This document shows, piece after piece, positions 1-8,447 of a DNA stretch of 64,000 nt. Each line of letters opens with the position of its first letter. Within the stretch, counting starts at the first letter, position 1. The stretch lies in NCBI GenBank assembly GCA_035575135.1, contig DATLYE010000091.1, positions 3,835-67,834 of the forward strand, in the 5' to 3' direction. The position numbers and the translations under genes are program-made. The notes under the pieces were generated by a model. That model was not told the origin of the DNA. It made no database searches and saw only the letters and a program-made list of their open reading frames with translations. The stretch is from JANWXD01 sp035575135 (GTDB taxonomy: Bacteria > Acidobacteriota > Terriglobia > Bryobacterales > Bryobacteraceae).

Positions 1-1263
1 CGCTACCACCGGGGGGCGCACATCTCCCCGCTGCGCGTAAGGTTCGGAGATCCGCTCCGGGGCCGATTCGAAGGCTTCGGTGTGTCGCCTGGTGAGGACG
101 GCTCGAGCTTCCACGCCAGAGGCGGCACGGGCGGCCGGTAGCGGTCGCGACTCCGCTGCCGGCTCCTCGATTAGTACTGGCTCCGCCTTCATGGCTACAT
201 GCACGTCCGCGTCCGGCGTGGCCTTTACGCCCTCCGCCCGCCCGTTCCGCACAGAGGCGGTTTCCGGCGGCAGGATGCGTACGGCGAAGACCGGTTCGCC
301 GCGCAGCAGCGCTCGTGCCGGCGCGATCGGCACGATGGCGTGCGGCGTTCCGGTTCCGTCGCGATCCGTTGTCCTCTCGGCCCCCGTCGGCGCAAGATCG
401 CGCGGGCCGGCCTGCCGGTGGAGTTCCGGGAGCCCTGCCGCCGGCCGCACGGAATCAGCGACCGGCGCCGTCCGCACAGCGGTTGAATCCGCTGCGACGT
501 TCGGTGTCGGAGTCGGCTGCGCGGGCTCCGGCTCCGGAGCGACAGCGATCCCCGGGCGGGTCTCGGAAGTCCCGGCGGAGCGGTGGAGTTCTCGCGCGGA
601 GGCCGTTTCTTTCCGTGGCCGCAACTCGTCGTCTCCGGGCTTCGCCTCCGGCCCCGCCCGTGCAGTCGCGGTGGGCGGTTCCTCGAACCCATCGAGCGGC
701 AGCTCGGGCCGGCTGGCAAGTGCTTCGCGGGCGTTGGCCTGAGCGAGCTGCTCTGCTGGCGCATTGGCGCTCGAAGCCGCAAGCAGGCCCTCCGCAGGCT
801 GCTTGGTAGAAGCAGGCAGTCCGGCCGGATTCTCGGGAATCCCCGCTGCGAGGGCTGGCGGCACTGCCGGGAACGCCCGCAAACGATCCGCTGGCAGCGG
901 CGATTGCGACTCCTCGGCCGCTCGTGCCTTGTGCCGTTGCAAGGGCAGCGGACCTCGCGGTGTAAGCCTCTCGCCCGGCGCCGGACCGATCGTATCGAGC
1001 GCGACTGCGCCTTCCAGAGGCAGCCTGCTGGATTGTAAGCCCTCGCTCGGAGCCGAGAGAGCGGGCAGCCACCCTTGTTCGTCGGGTTCGGGCCGAGCTG
1101 GCTTGGAACCAAGCAGCGCCTCGAAAAGCCCGGTAAACTCGCCCGCACCCGACGGCCGGGCCTCGGGCGCCGCACCCGTTGCGCCGGCAGGATCATCGTC
1201 GGCTCGAACGCCAAGCTGCATGGGAGCCGCGGTCAACGCCAAGCTGGGCCAGACGCCGGTCAC
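1..1263 (-). CDS. fliK: FliK-like flagellar hook-length control protein, N-terminal part (cut by left edge)
   Basis: One minus frame is open from a GTG at 1263 to the left edge, about 421 codons with no stop, while the other two minus frames are closed. The product is low-complexity and rich in Pro, Ala, Glu, Arg and Gly, as in the disordered N-terminal part of hook-length control proteins; the only hydrophobic patch is GEFTGLFEALLG at residues 41-52. GGAG lies 7 nt before the GTG; an ATG at 1221 is the alternative start but has no clear ribosome site. It is divergent from flgF and next to a basal-body operon, which supports FliK. The diagnostic C-terminal Flg_hook domain would lie beyond base 1, so the name rests on composition and context. 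Confidence 0.55.
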   Translation of the reverse strand, partial: MTGVWPSLALTAAPMQLGVRADDDPAGATGAAPEARPSGAGEFTGLFEALLGSKPARPEPDEQGWLPALSAPSEGLQSSRLPLEGAVALDTIGPAPGERLTPRGPLPLQRHKARAAEESQSPLPADRLRAFPAVPPALAAGIPENPAGLPASTKQPAEGLLAASSANAPAEQLAQANAREALASRPELPLDGFEEPPTATARAGPEAKPGDDELRPRKETASARELHRSAGTSETRPGIAVAPEPEPAQPTPTPNVAADSTAVRTAPVADSVRPAAGLPELHRQAGPRDLAPTGAERTTDRDGTGTPHAIVPIAPARALLRGEPVFAVRILPPETASVRNGRAEGVKATPDADVHVAMKAEPVLIEEPAAESRPLPAARAASGVEARAVLTRRHTEAFESAPERISEPYAQRGDVRPPVVA

Positions 1264-1496
1264 GTTGCGGCTCCGTGCAGTTGGACGGCCACCGTCGCGG
1301 CACCAACCCGCAAGGAGTTAGCAGGATTGCGCCCGGCAGAATTGTGGCAATCGAGCGGCGACCGCCAAAACCGCGTCGTCCGAGCAAGCTTCGGCTGATG
1401 GGCTTATCGTCCTTGCGCTGTGATTTTCCAGCCTTTGGATCGTGCCGTTGCTTGGCGAGCCGCGTGCTATGGAGGTGGCGGAGACAGAAACGGCGT

Positions 1497-2243
1497 ATGG
1501 ACGCACTGACCATCGCTGCCGCCAGCGGCCTGCGGGCGCGGATGGAGTCGCTCGAGATGCTGGCCAACAACCTGGCCAATCAAGCGACGGACGGGTTCAA
1601 GGCGGACCGCGAATTCTACAGTCTTTATATTTCTGCGGAGGCTGCCGCGGCGCTCAGTTCCGGCGAAAGCTCCTACAGCGCCGTGCTGCCGGTTATCGAG
1701 AGGCACTGGACGGACTTTTCCCAAGGCTCCCTCAAACCGACCAACAACCCTCTGGATTTGGCCTTGTCAGGCCCCGGGTTTTTCGCGGTGAACGGACCCT
1801 CCGGGCCCTTGTACACACGCAGCGGTAATTTCCGGATTGCGGGCGCGGGCGTGCTGGCCACGGCCGAAGGTTTCCCTTTGCGCGGAACGGACGGAAACCC
1901 GATTACGGTGTCTGCCGGCGTTCCGATCGAAGTGGCTGCCGACGGCACGGTGACGCAGGGGGGTCAGGTGATCGGGCAGCTGGAAATCGTGGATTTCGCC
2001 GATCGCAGCCTGCTCGTCAAACGCGGCAAGAATTACTTTGAGGCTCCCGCGGGGGCGGCGCGCGTGGCTGCGCAGGCCGAGGTGCGCCAGGGCAAGCTCG
2101 AGTCTTCCAATGTTTCGGCCGCCGAGGGAGCGGTGCGGCTGGTGAGCGTGCTGCGGCAGTTCGAGATGCTCGAAAAGGCCGTTACGATCGGGGCCGAGAT
2201 GAACCGCCGCGCCGTCGAGGAGGTGGCGCGTGTGGGCTCCTGA
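1497..2243 (+). CDS. flgF: flagellar basal-body rod protein FlgF
   Basis: A 248-residue axial protein of the FlgE/F/G family, exported by the flagellar type III system to form the proximal rod. The N-terminal helix carries the family signature LANNLANQATDGFKADREF (about residues 22-40), and the C-terminal segment SSNVSAAEGAVRLVSVLRQF matches the second coiled-coil half. It is immediately followed by flgG, so it is FlgF rather than FlgE. The start is the ATG at 1497; the frame continues upstream but without family sequence. The 233 bp between the FliK-like gene and flgF holds no further gene; I saw no convincing sigma-28 or sigma-54 promoter there. Confidence 0.9.
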   Translation: MDALTIAAASGLRARMESLEMLANNLANQATDGFKADREFYSLYISAEAAAALSSGESSYSAVLPVIERHWTDFSQGSLKPTNNPLDLALSGPGFFAVNGPSGPLYTRSGNFRIAGAGVLATAEGFPLRGTDGNPITVSAGVPIEVAADGTVTQGGQVIGQLEIVDFADRSLLVKRGKNYFEAPAGAARVAAQAEVRQGKLESSNVSAAEGAVRLVSVLRQFEMLEKAVTIGAEMNRRAVEEVARVGS

Positions 2244-2296
2244 ACCGGTCCGGTGGCGGCCGGTAACGATTTCAGATCAAGCCAAGGAGGACGGAC

Positions 2297-3088
2297 GTGA
2301 TTCGTGCTTTGTACAGCGCTGCCAGCGGGATGACGGCGCAGCAGTTGAATGTGGACAATATTGCGCATAACCTGGCCAACGCCAATACGGTCGGCTACAA
2401 GGTTCGCCGCGCGCAATTTCAGGACCTGCTCTATCAGAACCTGGTGACGCCCGGAGCTTCCGCCGGGCAGCAGACCGTGGTTCCGACCGGCCTGCAGCTC
2501 GGGCTGGGAACCCGGGCCGCTTCGAACGAGATCATCTTTTCGCAGGGCAATTTCATTCAGACCTCCAATCCGCTGGATCTGGTCATCCAGGGCCGCGGTT
2601 TTTTCCAGGTGCGTCTTCCCTCGGGCGAGATTGCCTACACGCGTGCCGGCTCGTTCCATCTGGACCGGGATGGGAATCTTGTGACACTTGACGGGGATCC
2701 GATCGAGCCGCAGATCACGATTCCTCCGGATGCGCAATCCATTACGGTGGCAGCCGACGGCACGGTGAGCTACACGCAGCCGGGCCAGACGGCGGCGCAG
2801 CTGGCGGGCCAGATTCAGCTGGCCAATTTTCAAAATCCCGCAGGCTTGAACAGCATCGGCAGGAATCTGTATCTGCCCACGGATGCCTCAGGGGATCCCA
2901 CCATCGGCACGCCGGGAGGCCAGGAAGGTCTCGGGACGCTGCTGCAGGGCTATCTGGAGCAATCCAACGTCAGCGTGGTCGAGGAGTTCATCAACCTGAT
3001 CGTGAGCCAGCGGGCCTATGAGGCCAACGCCAAAATCGTCAAGGCGGCCGACGAGATGTACCAGCAGATCAACAACCTGACGCGATGA
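2297..3088 (+). CDS. flgG: flagellar distal rod protein FlgG
   Basis: A 263-residue protein of usual FlgG length that builds the distal rod of the flagellum. The N-terminus ALYSAASGMTAQQ and the motif NIAHNLANANTVGYK are typical of FlgG, as is the C-terminal SNVSVVEEFINLIVSQRAYE. AAGGAGG lies 8 nt before the ATG. The stop overlaps the start of flgA (ATGA), so the two are translationally coupled. Confidence 0.95.
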   Translation: MIRALYSAASGMTAQQLNVDNIAHNLANANTVGYKVRRAQFQDLLYQNLVTPGASAGQQTVVPTGLQLGLGTRAASNEIIFSQGNFIQTSNPLDLVIQGRGFFQVRLPSGEIAYTRAGSFHLDRDGNLVTLDGDPIEPQITIPPDAQSITVAADGTVSYTQPGQTAAQLAGQIQLANFQNPAGLNSIGRNLYLPTDASGDPTIGTPGGQEGLGTLLQGYLEQSNVSVVEEFINLIVSQRAYEANAKIVKAADEMYQQINNLTR

Positions 3089-3996
3089 AGCTTCTGGTTC
3101 AGTGCCTGGCGGGTTCGCTTGCCTGGGGCGGCTGCGTCGCGGTCGAAGCCGACCGGATCCGGGCCGCGGATCTGGCGCGCGCGGTGCCAGCGTTTGCTGC
3201 GGCGCCGCCGGAGGCGGAACTCGGTTATGCGCCCGCGCCCGGAGCGCGGCGTTACGTTCGGGCCAGCGAGCTGGCGCGGTGGGGCGTGCGGCTTGGTGTC
3301 AGGCTTCCTCAGCCGGCCTCGGTCTGCTTTGAGCGCCGCATCGAAGCGCTCAACGGAGAGCAGGTGCGTGCGGCGATGGAGCATGCCCTGAAAGACCCGC
3401 AGGTCCGCATCGAAGTGATGGAGTGGAGCCGGCAACCGGTTCCTGCCGGGACGCTCGAGTTTCCGATTTCCGGCTTGGCGCGGCCGCCGGTTTCCGACGG
3501 CGCGGCGCCGGTGCTCTGGAAAGGATGGGTGCGTTACGGGAGCAGCCGGAGGTATCCGGTGTGGGCACGCGTTCGGGTCCGCTCCAACGGCGTTCGCGTA
3601 GTTGCGGCCGTGCCGCTCAAGCCGGGGCAGTTGATCCGCAACGACGACGTGCGGCTGGAAGAATACGAGGGGTTTCCCGATCGGGGAGCCTGGTTTGCTT
3701 CGATCGAAGAGGTCTCCGGGCGCCTGCTACGGCAGGCGGTGGCGGCGGGTGCTCCGCTGCCGCGTCAAGCGGTGGAGGATGCGCCGGAGATAGCCAGGGG
3801 AGCGACGGTGCGCGTCGAGGCGGCCAGCGGAGCGGCGCGGGTGGTGCTCGAAGGGCGCGCCGAATCGGACGGCCGGCTGGGTGAGCTGGTCAGGGTGCGC
3901 AATCTCGCCACAGGCAGGACGTTTCGGGCGCGTGTGGAAGGCCCCGGGCGGGCAGTGGCCCCGGCGGCGGGACTCGCAGACAGGAGGACACCGTGA
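3085..3996 (+). CDS. flgA: flagellar P-ring assembly chaperone FlgA
   Basis: A 303-residue exported protein. The N-terminus is hydrophobic (LLVQCLAGSLAWGGCVAV) and acts as a signal peptide. The C-terminal half has the SAF-type region of FlgA (VPLKPGQLIRNDDVRLEEY, then LLRQAVAAGAPLPRQAV) and the usual closing module ending RVRNLATGRTFRARVEGPG. FlgA is the periplasmic chaperone for FlgI P-ring assembly. It sits between flgG and flgHI with 4-bp overlaps at both ends (ATGA with flgG, GTGA with flgH). Confidence 0.88.
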   Translation: MKLLVQCLAGSLAWGGCVAVEADRIRAADLARAVPAFAAAPPEAELGYAPAPGARRYVRASELARWGVRLGVRLPQPASVCFERRIEALNGEQVRAAMEHALKDPQVRIEVMEWSRQPVPAGTLEFPISGLARPPVSDGAAPVLWKGWVRYGSSRRYPVWARVRVRSNGVRVVAAVPLKPGQLIRNDDVRLEEYEGFPDRGAWFASIEEVSGRLLRQAVAAGAPLPRQAVEDAPEIARGATVRVEAASGAARVVLEGRAESDGRLGELVRVRNLATGRTFRARVEGPGRAVAPAAGLADRRTP

Positions 3997-4676
3997 AGAT
4001 CGCATTCTTGGTGGTTTTGCTTTGCCTGGGTCTGAGCGGCGCCGAGCGGAGCCGGCGGCAGCCGTCTTCGGCGCTCGACCGGTATATCGAGGAGGCCATG
4101 AGCCGGAGCGGACCGGAGGCCGAAGCGGCGCCGGGTGCGATCTGGTCTCCGACGGCACGGTTTGCGGATCTGGCGCGCGATGTGCGCGCCGCCCAGGTGG
4201 ATGACGTGGTCACCATTCTGGTTGTCGAGCGGGCCACCGCGCTGGCCAAGGGCGCAACCAAAACGGCGCGCTCGGCGGGGGCGAAGGGTTCCGTGGCCGC
4301 TCTCGGAGGCATTACGCGCGCAGCCGGTCCTTTGGCCAATCTGGCGGATCTTGCGGGCGAATCGCAGCTGAACGGCGAAGGTTCGACCAGCCGCGAGACC
4401 GTGCTGAGCACGACGCTGGCAGCCCGCGTGACTCACGTGCTGCCGAACGGCTATCTCGTCATCGAAGGCGCCAAGGATGTGCAGGTCAACTCCGAGCGCC
4501 AGTCGGTGGTCGTGCGAGGTGTCATCCGGCCGGAGGATTTGAGTCCGGGCAACGTGATCCGCTCCGACCGCATCGCGCAGCTCGAGGTGAAGGTAAACGG
4601 CAAAGGCGTGGTGGCCGATGCCGTGCGGCGGCCGTTTTTCCTGTACCGGCTCTTGCTCGGTTTGCTGCCCTTCTAG
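3993..4676 (+). CDS. flgH: flagellar L-ring protein FlgH
   Basis: A 227-residue outer-membrane L-ring subunit. The motifs DLARDVRAAQVDDVVTILVV and LAARVTHVLPNGYLVIEGAK are characteristic of FlgH, and the protein ends with the family segment RPEDLSPGNVIRSDRIAQLE followed by a C-terminal hydrophobic tail. It starts with GTG overlapping the flgA stop. The signal peptide has a Cys at residue 11 (VVLLCLGLSG) but no canonical lipobox, so lipidation, usual in FlgH, is not evident. An L-ring implies a diderm cell. Confidence 0.9.
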   Translation: MKIAFLVVLLCLGLSGAERSRRQPSSALDRYIEEAMSRSGPEAEAAPGAIWSPTARFADLARDVRAAQVDDVVTILVVERATALAKGATKTARSAGAKGSVAALGGITRAAGPLANLADLAGESQLNGEGSTSRETVLSTTLAARVTHVLPNGYLVIEGAKDVQVNSERQSVVVRGVIRPEDLSPGNVIRSDRIAQLEVKVNGKGVVADAVRRPFFLYRLLLGLLPF

Positions 4677-4691
4677 GAGGTGCCGGCGGGT

Positions 4692-5789
4692 ATGAGAAAA
4701 GCTCTGGTGTGGCTGGCGGCACTGGCCGCCTCCACTCCGCTTCCGGGGGCAACGCGCCTTAAAGAGCTGGTTTCCCTCGAAGGGATGCGGGAGAACCAAC
4801 TGCTCGGCTACGGTCTCGTTGTCGGTTTGGCCGGAACGGGAGACCGCCGCCAGACCGTGTTTTCGGCCCAGAGCTTGACCAACGTGCTGGAGCGCATGGG
4901 GGTTTCGGTCGCCCCCGAGGCGATCCGCGTCAACAACACGGCCGCGGTCATGGTTACGGCCGTGCTGCCGCCCTTCGCGCAGCCGGGCACCAAAATTGAC
5001 GTGACCGTGGCGGCAATCGGCGACGCCTCCAACCTGCAGGGCGGGCTGTTGCTGCTGACCAGCCTGCGCGGCGCCGACGGGCGCGTCTACGCCGTGGCGC
5101 AGGGACCGGTGGTGACGGGCGGGTTTGTGGCCGGGCGCCTGGGTACGACGCAGACGGTGAACCATCCCACGGTCGGGCGCGTTCCGAACGGAGCCACTGT
5201 GGAGCGGCCCGCGCCCACGGCCGAGCCGGGAACCCAGTTGCGGCTCCAGCTGCGCCACGCTGATTTTTCCACGGCCGTGCGGATCGCTCAAGCCGTCAAC
5301 CGGAAATTCTCGGGCGGCGGTGAACCGGCAGCGCGCGCCGACAACGCCGCCCTGGTGAGCGTCCGCGTCCCGGAAGCGTTCGCGTCGCGGCTGGCGGAGT
5401 TCATTGCGGAACTCGAGCAACTGACGGTGGAAACGGACCGGCCGGCCAAAGTGGTGGTCAACGAGCGCACCGGGACGATCGTCATGGGCAAAGAGGTCCG
5501 CATCTCGCCGGTGGCCATCCTGCACGGCAACCTCACGGTTGAGATTCAAACCGCGTTCGCCGTCTCTCAGCCGCCGCCGCTGTCACCCGGAACCACGCAA
5601 GTGGTTCCCCAGGTGGGGGTCGGCATCAAGGAAGACAAGGCGCGCAACGTGGTGCTCAAGGAAGGGGCGACCGTGGAAGAACTGGTCCGGGCGTTGATGT
5701 CCGTGGGCACGACCCCTCGGGACATCATCGCCATTCTTCAAAATTTGCGGGCGGCCGGCGCCCTTGAGGCCGAAATCGAGGTGATTTGA
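4692..5789 (+). CDS. flgI: flagellar P-ring protein FlgI
   Basis: A 365-residue periplasmic P-ring protein of normal length. It has a cleavable signal peptide (MRKALVWLAALAASTPLPG), then RLKELVSLEGMRENQLLGYG and the conserved VVGLAGTGD. C-terminal FlgI motifs include NERTGTIVMGKEVRISPVAI and GATVEELVRALMSVGTTPRD. The start is placed at the ATG 4692 because AGGAGG lies 11 nt upstream; the in-frame GTG at 4680 overlaps that ribosome site. Confidence 0.95.
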   Translation: MRKALVWLAALAASTPLPGATRLKELVSLEGMRENQLLGYGLVVGLAGTGDRRQTVFSAQSLTNVLERMGVSVAPEAIRVNNTAAVMVTAVLPPFAQPGTKIDVTVAAIGDASNLQGGLLLLTSLRGADGRVYAVAQGPVVTGGFVAGRLGTTQTVNHPTVGRVPNGATVERPAPTAEPGTQLRLQLRHADFSTAVRIAQAVNRKFSGGGEPAARADNAALVSVRVPEAFASRLAEFIAELEQLTVETDRPAKVVVNERTGTIVMGKEVRISPVAILHGNLTVEIQTAFAVSQPPPLSPGTTQVVPQVGVGIKEDKARNVVLKEGATVEELVRALMSVGTTPRDIIAILQNLRAAGALEAEIEVI

Positions 5790-5790
5790 G

Positions 5791-6126
5791 ATGGAACTGC
5801 ACCCCTTGCGTCCCGCTGCCGGGCCGGAGCCTGCGCAAACGGATGCCTCCCGTGTGCGAGTTGAAGAAGCCGCGCGCGAGTTCGAGGCTCTGCTGCTGGC
5901 GCGGCTGCTCAAGTCGGCGCGGGAGGCGGGTTTCGGGGGCTGGCTTGGAACCGACAGCGAGGACGCGGCGGCTGCCGCCATGGAGATGGCCGAAGAGGAG
6001 TTCGCCCGCGCGCTGGCGGCGGGGGGCGGCCTTGGTTTGGCCCGTCTGATCCGGGACGGCCTTGAGGCCGCCGAAACGGCTACGCGCTCAGGTCCAGAGA
6101 GGCCGGATGCAGGCAAGCAGGATTGA
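5791..6126 (+). CDS. flgJ: FlgJ-type rod-binding protein, no muramidase domain
   Basis: A 111-residue protein consisting only of the N-terminal rod-binding domain of FlgJ: EEAAREFEALLLARLLKSAR (about residues 25-44) followed by EMAEEEFARALAAGGGLGLA. The glucosaminidase domain found in enteric FlgJ is absent, as in many non-proteobacterial flagella. It starts 1 nt after the flgI stop. The last 47 bp overlap the 3' end of fliS on the other strand. A separate lytic transglycosylase at 6973 may supply the peptidoglycan-cutting function. Confidence 0.85.
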   Translation: MELHPLRPAAGPEPAQTDASRVRVEEAAREFEALLLARLLKSAREAGFGGWLGTDSEDAAAAAMEMAEEEFARALAAGGGLGLARLIRDGLEAAETATRSGPERPDAGKQD

Positions 6127-6520
6127 GCGCAGTCGGATCGGCCGACGTCTCCGGTTCCGGTTCGATCTGCTGCCATGCCTCCAGCAAGGTCGCAAGCAGA
6201 CCGATTACTTCATCCACGAGCGCCATGTCCTGGCGAAAGTTGGCTTCGAGAAGCCGTACTTGCATGTACTGGTAGAGCTCCGCCAGGCGCCGGCTGAGCT
6301 CGCCGCCCTTCTGAAGATCCAAGGCACAGGTCAGCTCGGCCAGAACTTCCGAGGCGGCGGTCAGCGCCCTCGAGCGGGCCAGGACATCGCCGGAGGCCTG
6401 ATGCAGTTTGGCTTCACGCAACCGCTCGATGGCAAGCCGATAGAGGATCCGGACCAGTTCCAGCGGACTGGCCGAGAGCACCCGGCTTTCCAGGTACGCC
6501 TGGTGCGCACTGATGGTCAT
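6080..6520 (-). CDS. fliS: flagellin export chaperone FliS
   Basis: A 146-residue alpha-helical protein matching FliS: AHQAYLESRVLSASPLELVR at the N-terminus (typical Y-x(5,6)-V-x-S-A-SP-x-EL-V) and LYQYMQVRLLEANFRQDMAL in the third helix. FliS binds the flagellin C-terminus and prevents early polymerisation. The ATG at 6520 is preceded by GGGAGG with 6 nt spacing, which decides the start over upstream in-frame codons. It lies downstream of flaG, same strand, gap 66 bp. The 3' end overlaps flgJ by 47 bp, convergent. Confidence 0.9.
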   Translation of the reverse strand: MTISAHQAYLESRVLSASPLELVRILYRLAIERLREAKLHQASGDVLARSRALTAASEVLAELTCALDLQKGGELSRRLAELYQYMQVRLLEANFRQDMALVDEVIGLLATLLEAWQQIEPEPETSADPTALNPACLHPASLDLSA

Positions 6521-6586
6521 GCATGCCCTCCCACAACTCATATCGGCCGGGGAAGGCGAGTTGAGCCACGATCCCGTGATCTTGTT

Positions 6587-6871
6587 TCATTCCTGCGTGC
6601 GGAGAAACTCGCGAGCCAGCTCCAGGACGTACTCCGGCGGGATCTGCCGGATCACATCGCGGGTCTTGCGGTCCACCACGCGGATGACCGGCCGCTGTGT
6701 TTCCCGATCAACCAGAAACGTCAGCTCATGGTCTTGTCCGAACAGCTCCGCCGCGTTGAGAGCCTTGACGGCCTGGATCAGTTCACGGTTCTGCGCCGCC
6801 TGCTCCGGCGCCACAGGCTGCGGAGCAGCCGATTGCACGGGTCCGGGCCGGTGCAACGCCGTGATCTCCAT
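6587..6871 (-). CDS. flaG: FlaG family protein
   Basis: A 94-residue protein with a Pro/Gln/Ala-rich N-terminal third and a C-terminal FlaG core: LTFLVDRETQRPVIRVVDRK then RDVIRQIPPEYVLELAREFL. FlaG proteins are encoded beside fliD/fliS and influence filament length; the molecular role is not settled. The start is the ATG at 6871 with AAGGAG 6 nt upstream. It precedes fliS, probably in one transcript. Confidence 0.82.
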   Translation of the reverse strand: MEITALHRPGPVQSAAPQPVAPEQAAQNRELIQAVKALNAAELFGQDHELTFLVDRETQRPVIRVVDRKTRDVIRQIPPEYVLELAREFLRTQE

Positions 6872-6972
6872 AACGTGCTCCTTCCAGGACTCGTGCGGCC
6901 CGCCCGCCCGAGTCCTTCGCTCTTCTGCCTCTCTCATCGGACGGTTCGAGGCGGTTTACCGCAAACGGTGCC

Positions 6973-7710
6973 ATGACGGGTGTTCGACTTAGTGCCCTGG
7001 CAGGCGCATTTACCTTACTCTGTGGGGCCGGACAGCCGCCGGCGCCGGACGAGGCGTTTCAACGCTCGATCGAGCGCCAAAGAGAAGCCGTCCGCGCCAT
7101 GGAGCAGGCCATCCAGCAGCAACTGGCTTCCGTCAAACTCCAGCAAAGAGCTTCGCAAGCCCCCGAGGTAACCCCTGCGGCCGCGCCGGAAGCCGATGCG
7201 GCGGCCGGAGCTCCCGCTGATCCGGCGGGCCTGATGAACACGCCGTGCCCTCCGGTAGAACGGCAGGACATCGCACCGATCGTACAGGACGCGGCCCAGC
7301 GCGCGGCACTCGATGAAGCTGTTGTCTGGGCCGTGATCGAGAAGGAGTCGGGTTTTGATCCGTGCGCCGTTTCCCGGAAAGGAGCGCTCGGATTGATGCA
7401 ACTCATGCCGGACACGGCTCGGGAGCTGGGCGTCGGCGACGTCTTCGATCCGGAACAGAACATCCGTGGCGGTGTGCGCTATCTGCGCAGGCTGCTCGAC
7501 CGCTACGGCGGCGATCTGTCCTTGGCTCTGGGAGCCTACAACGCCGGACCCTCGGCGGTCGCCGCCGCCGGCGGCCTGCCTCCGTTCCCGGAGACCCTGA
7601 ATTACGTGCGGTGGATCCTGAGCAGGCTCAGCCGGGCAAATTCCGGGCCTGCGGGCGCCGATGCCGCCCGTGGCGGCGCTTCCCTGGAGACCCCGCTGCC
7701 CGCTCCGTGA
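6973..7710 (+). CDS. secreted lytic transglycosylase (SLT domain)
   Basis: A 245-residue exported murein lyase. Residues 1-20 form a signal peptide (ALAGAFTLLCGAG); residues about 30-60 are a Gln-rich helical stretch, then an Ala/Pro linker. The C-terminal SLT domain has the catalytic Glu in AVIEKESGFDPCAVS, then KGALGLMQLMPDTARELGV, GGVRYLRRLLDRYGGD and the closing LGAYNAGPSAV. Its position beside flagellar genes, with a flgJ that lacks the hydrolase domain, suggests it opens the wall for rod assembly, but this is inference. Its last 109 bp overlap a convergent ORF. Confidence 0.85.
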   Translation: MTGVRLSALAGAFTLLCGAGQPPAPDEAFQRSIERQREAVRAMEQAIQQQLASVKLQQRASQAPEVTPAAAPEADAAAGAPADPAGLMNTPCPPVERQDIAPIVQDAAQRAALDEAVVWAVIEKESGFDPCAVSRKGALGLMQLMPDTARELGVGDVFDPEQNIRGGVRYLRRLLDRYGGDLSLALGAYNAGPSAVAAAGGLPPFPETLNYVRWILSRLSRANSGPAGADAARGGASLETPLPAP

Positions 7711-8012
7711 GCATGGGCGGATCCGGCCCGCGCGAGGAAACCGCCGGGCAGGCCGAGGTGTCGCTCGAGAATGCAACTCCGCCGATCCGCCCGGCCCTCG
7801 ACGCGCACCTTGCCCTGCGTGCGCGAAACGCGGTAGGCCATCCGCGCACCATGATGAAGTCGCAGCGATTCCAGAGGCCAGTCGGTTTCCGCCAGCATGC
7901 GGATGGCGCTGTCCGGACCGACCAGCACGACCCACTCGGGCCGCTCGAGAATGCCCCCGGGGGCGGCTGCGGTTTCCAGCAACCGCTCCGCATTGTCCAG
8001 GAACGGATCCAC
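7602..8012 (-). CDS. hypothetical protein
   Basis: A 136-residue frame with protein-like composition, including EWVVLVGPDSAIRMLAETDW and ESLRLHHGARMAYRVSRTQG, and no recognised domain or signal peptide. It starts at a GTG (8012) with AAGG 5 nt upstream. It is the last gene of a minus-strand group with the NfeD-like and AhpD-like genes (gap 41 bp). The 3' 109 bp run antiparallel through the transglycosylase gene; the C-terminal Ala/Pro tail there may be poorly constrained. Confidence 0.5.
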   Translation of the reverse strand: MDPFLDNAERLLETAAAPGGILERPEWVVLVGPDSAIRMLAETDWPLESLRLHHGARMAYRVSRTQGKVRVEGRADRRSCILERHLGLPGGFLARAGSAHAHGAGSGVSREAPPRAASAPAGPEFARLSLLRIHRT

Positions 8013-8053
8013 GCCAGCCTTATCGGCGTCGGGTGCGGTTTTTGAGCTCCGGC

Positions 8054-8446
8054 TCAGGACTGCGCCTTCCGCACGGTGAGTCTCATGCCGCGTCCCGAAA
8101 CGATTACGACAGGCTCGCCGGGATGCACGGGGGCGCTGTTCGGCTCAAGCTGAGCTTTCCAGAGTTCGCCCCGGACCCTCACGAAGCCCTCCGGGTTCAG
8201 CTCGGTTTCGGCAACCGCGCGTTCGCCCGCCAGCCGTTCGACTCCGGCGCCGGCATCCGGCTCATAGGCGCGCCTGAGGAACGGATAGAGTACAAGATCC
8301 TTGCCCACATAAACCGCATAAGCCGCGAAAGCGGCCCACAGAGGCAGATCCGCCCAGCGGCAGAGCCCTGCCAGGATCAGGGCTACGAGGATCCATCCCG
8401 GGATCTGAAGCAGAAGGTAACGCCGCAGCACGCCCCCGCGCGCCAT
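8054..8446 (-). CDS. NfeD-like membrane protein (single TM hairpin plus OB fold)
   Basis: A 130-residue protein with two hydrophobic segments (IPGWILVALILAGLC and AAFAAYAVYVGKDLVLY) and a soluble C-terminal half resembling the NfeD OB domain (ELNPEGFVRVRGELWKAQLE then GEPVVIVSGRGMRLTVRKA). NfeD partners are normally SPFH/stomatin proteins or ClpP-class proteases; none is adjacent here. It starts 1 nt after the stop of the AhpD-like gene, so the two are co-transcribed. Confidence 0.75.
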   Translation of the reverse strand: MARGGVLRRYLLLQIPGWILVALILAGLCRWADLPLWAAFAAYAVYVGKDLVLYPFLRRAYEPDAGAGVERLAGERAVAETELNPEGFVRVRGELWKAQLEPNSAPVHPGEPVVIVSGRGMRLTVRKAQS

Positions 8447-8447
8447 T

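Noticed and set aside
80..1398. Several plus-strand and minus-strand ORFs of 100-330 codons over the FliK-like region
   Set aside because: They are shadows of the single open minus frame; their compositions (Arg/Ser/Gly-rich) are the off-frame pattern of GC-rich coding DNA.
1435..1452. Possible sigma-54 promoter before flgF (GG ... TTGC)
   Set aside because: The spacing between GG and GC is 11 instead of 10 and the -24 box is poor.
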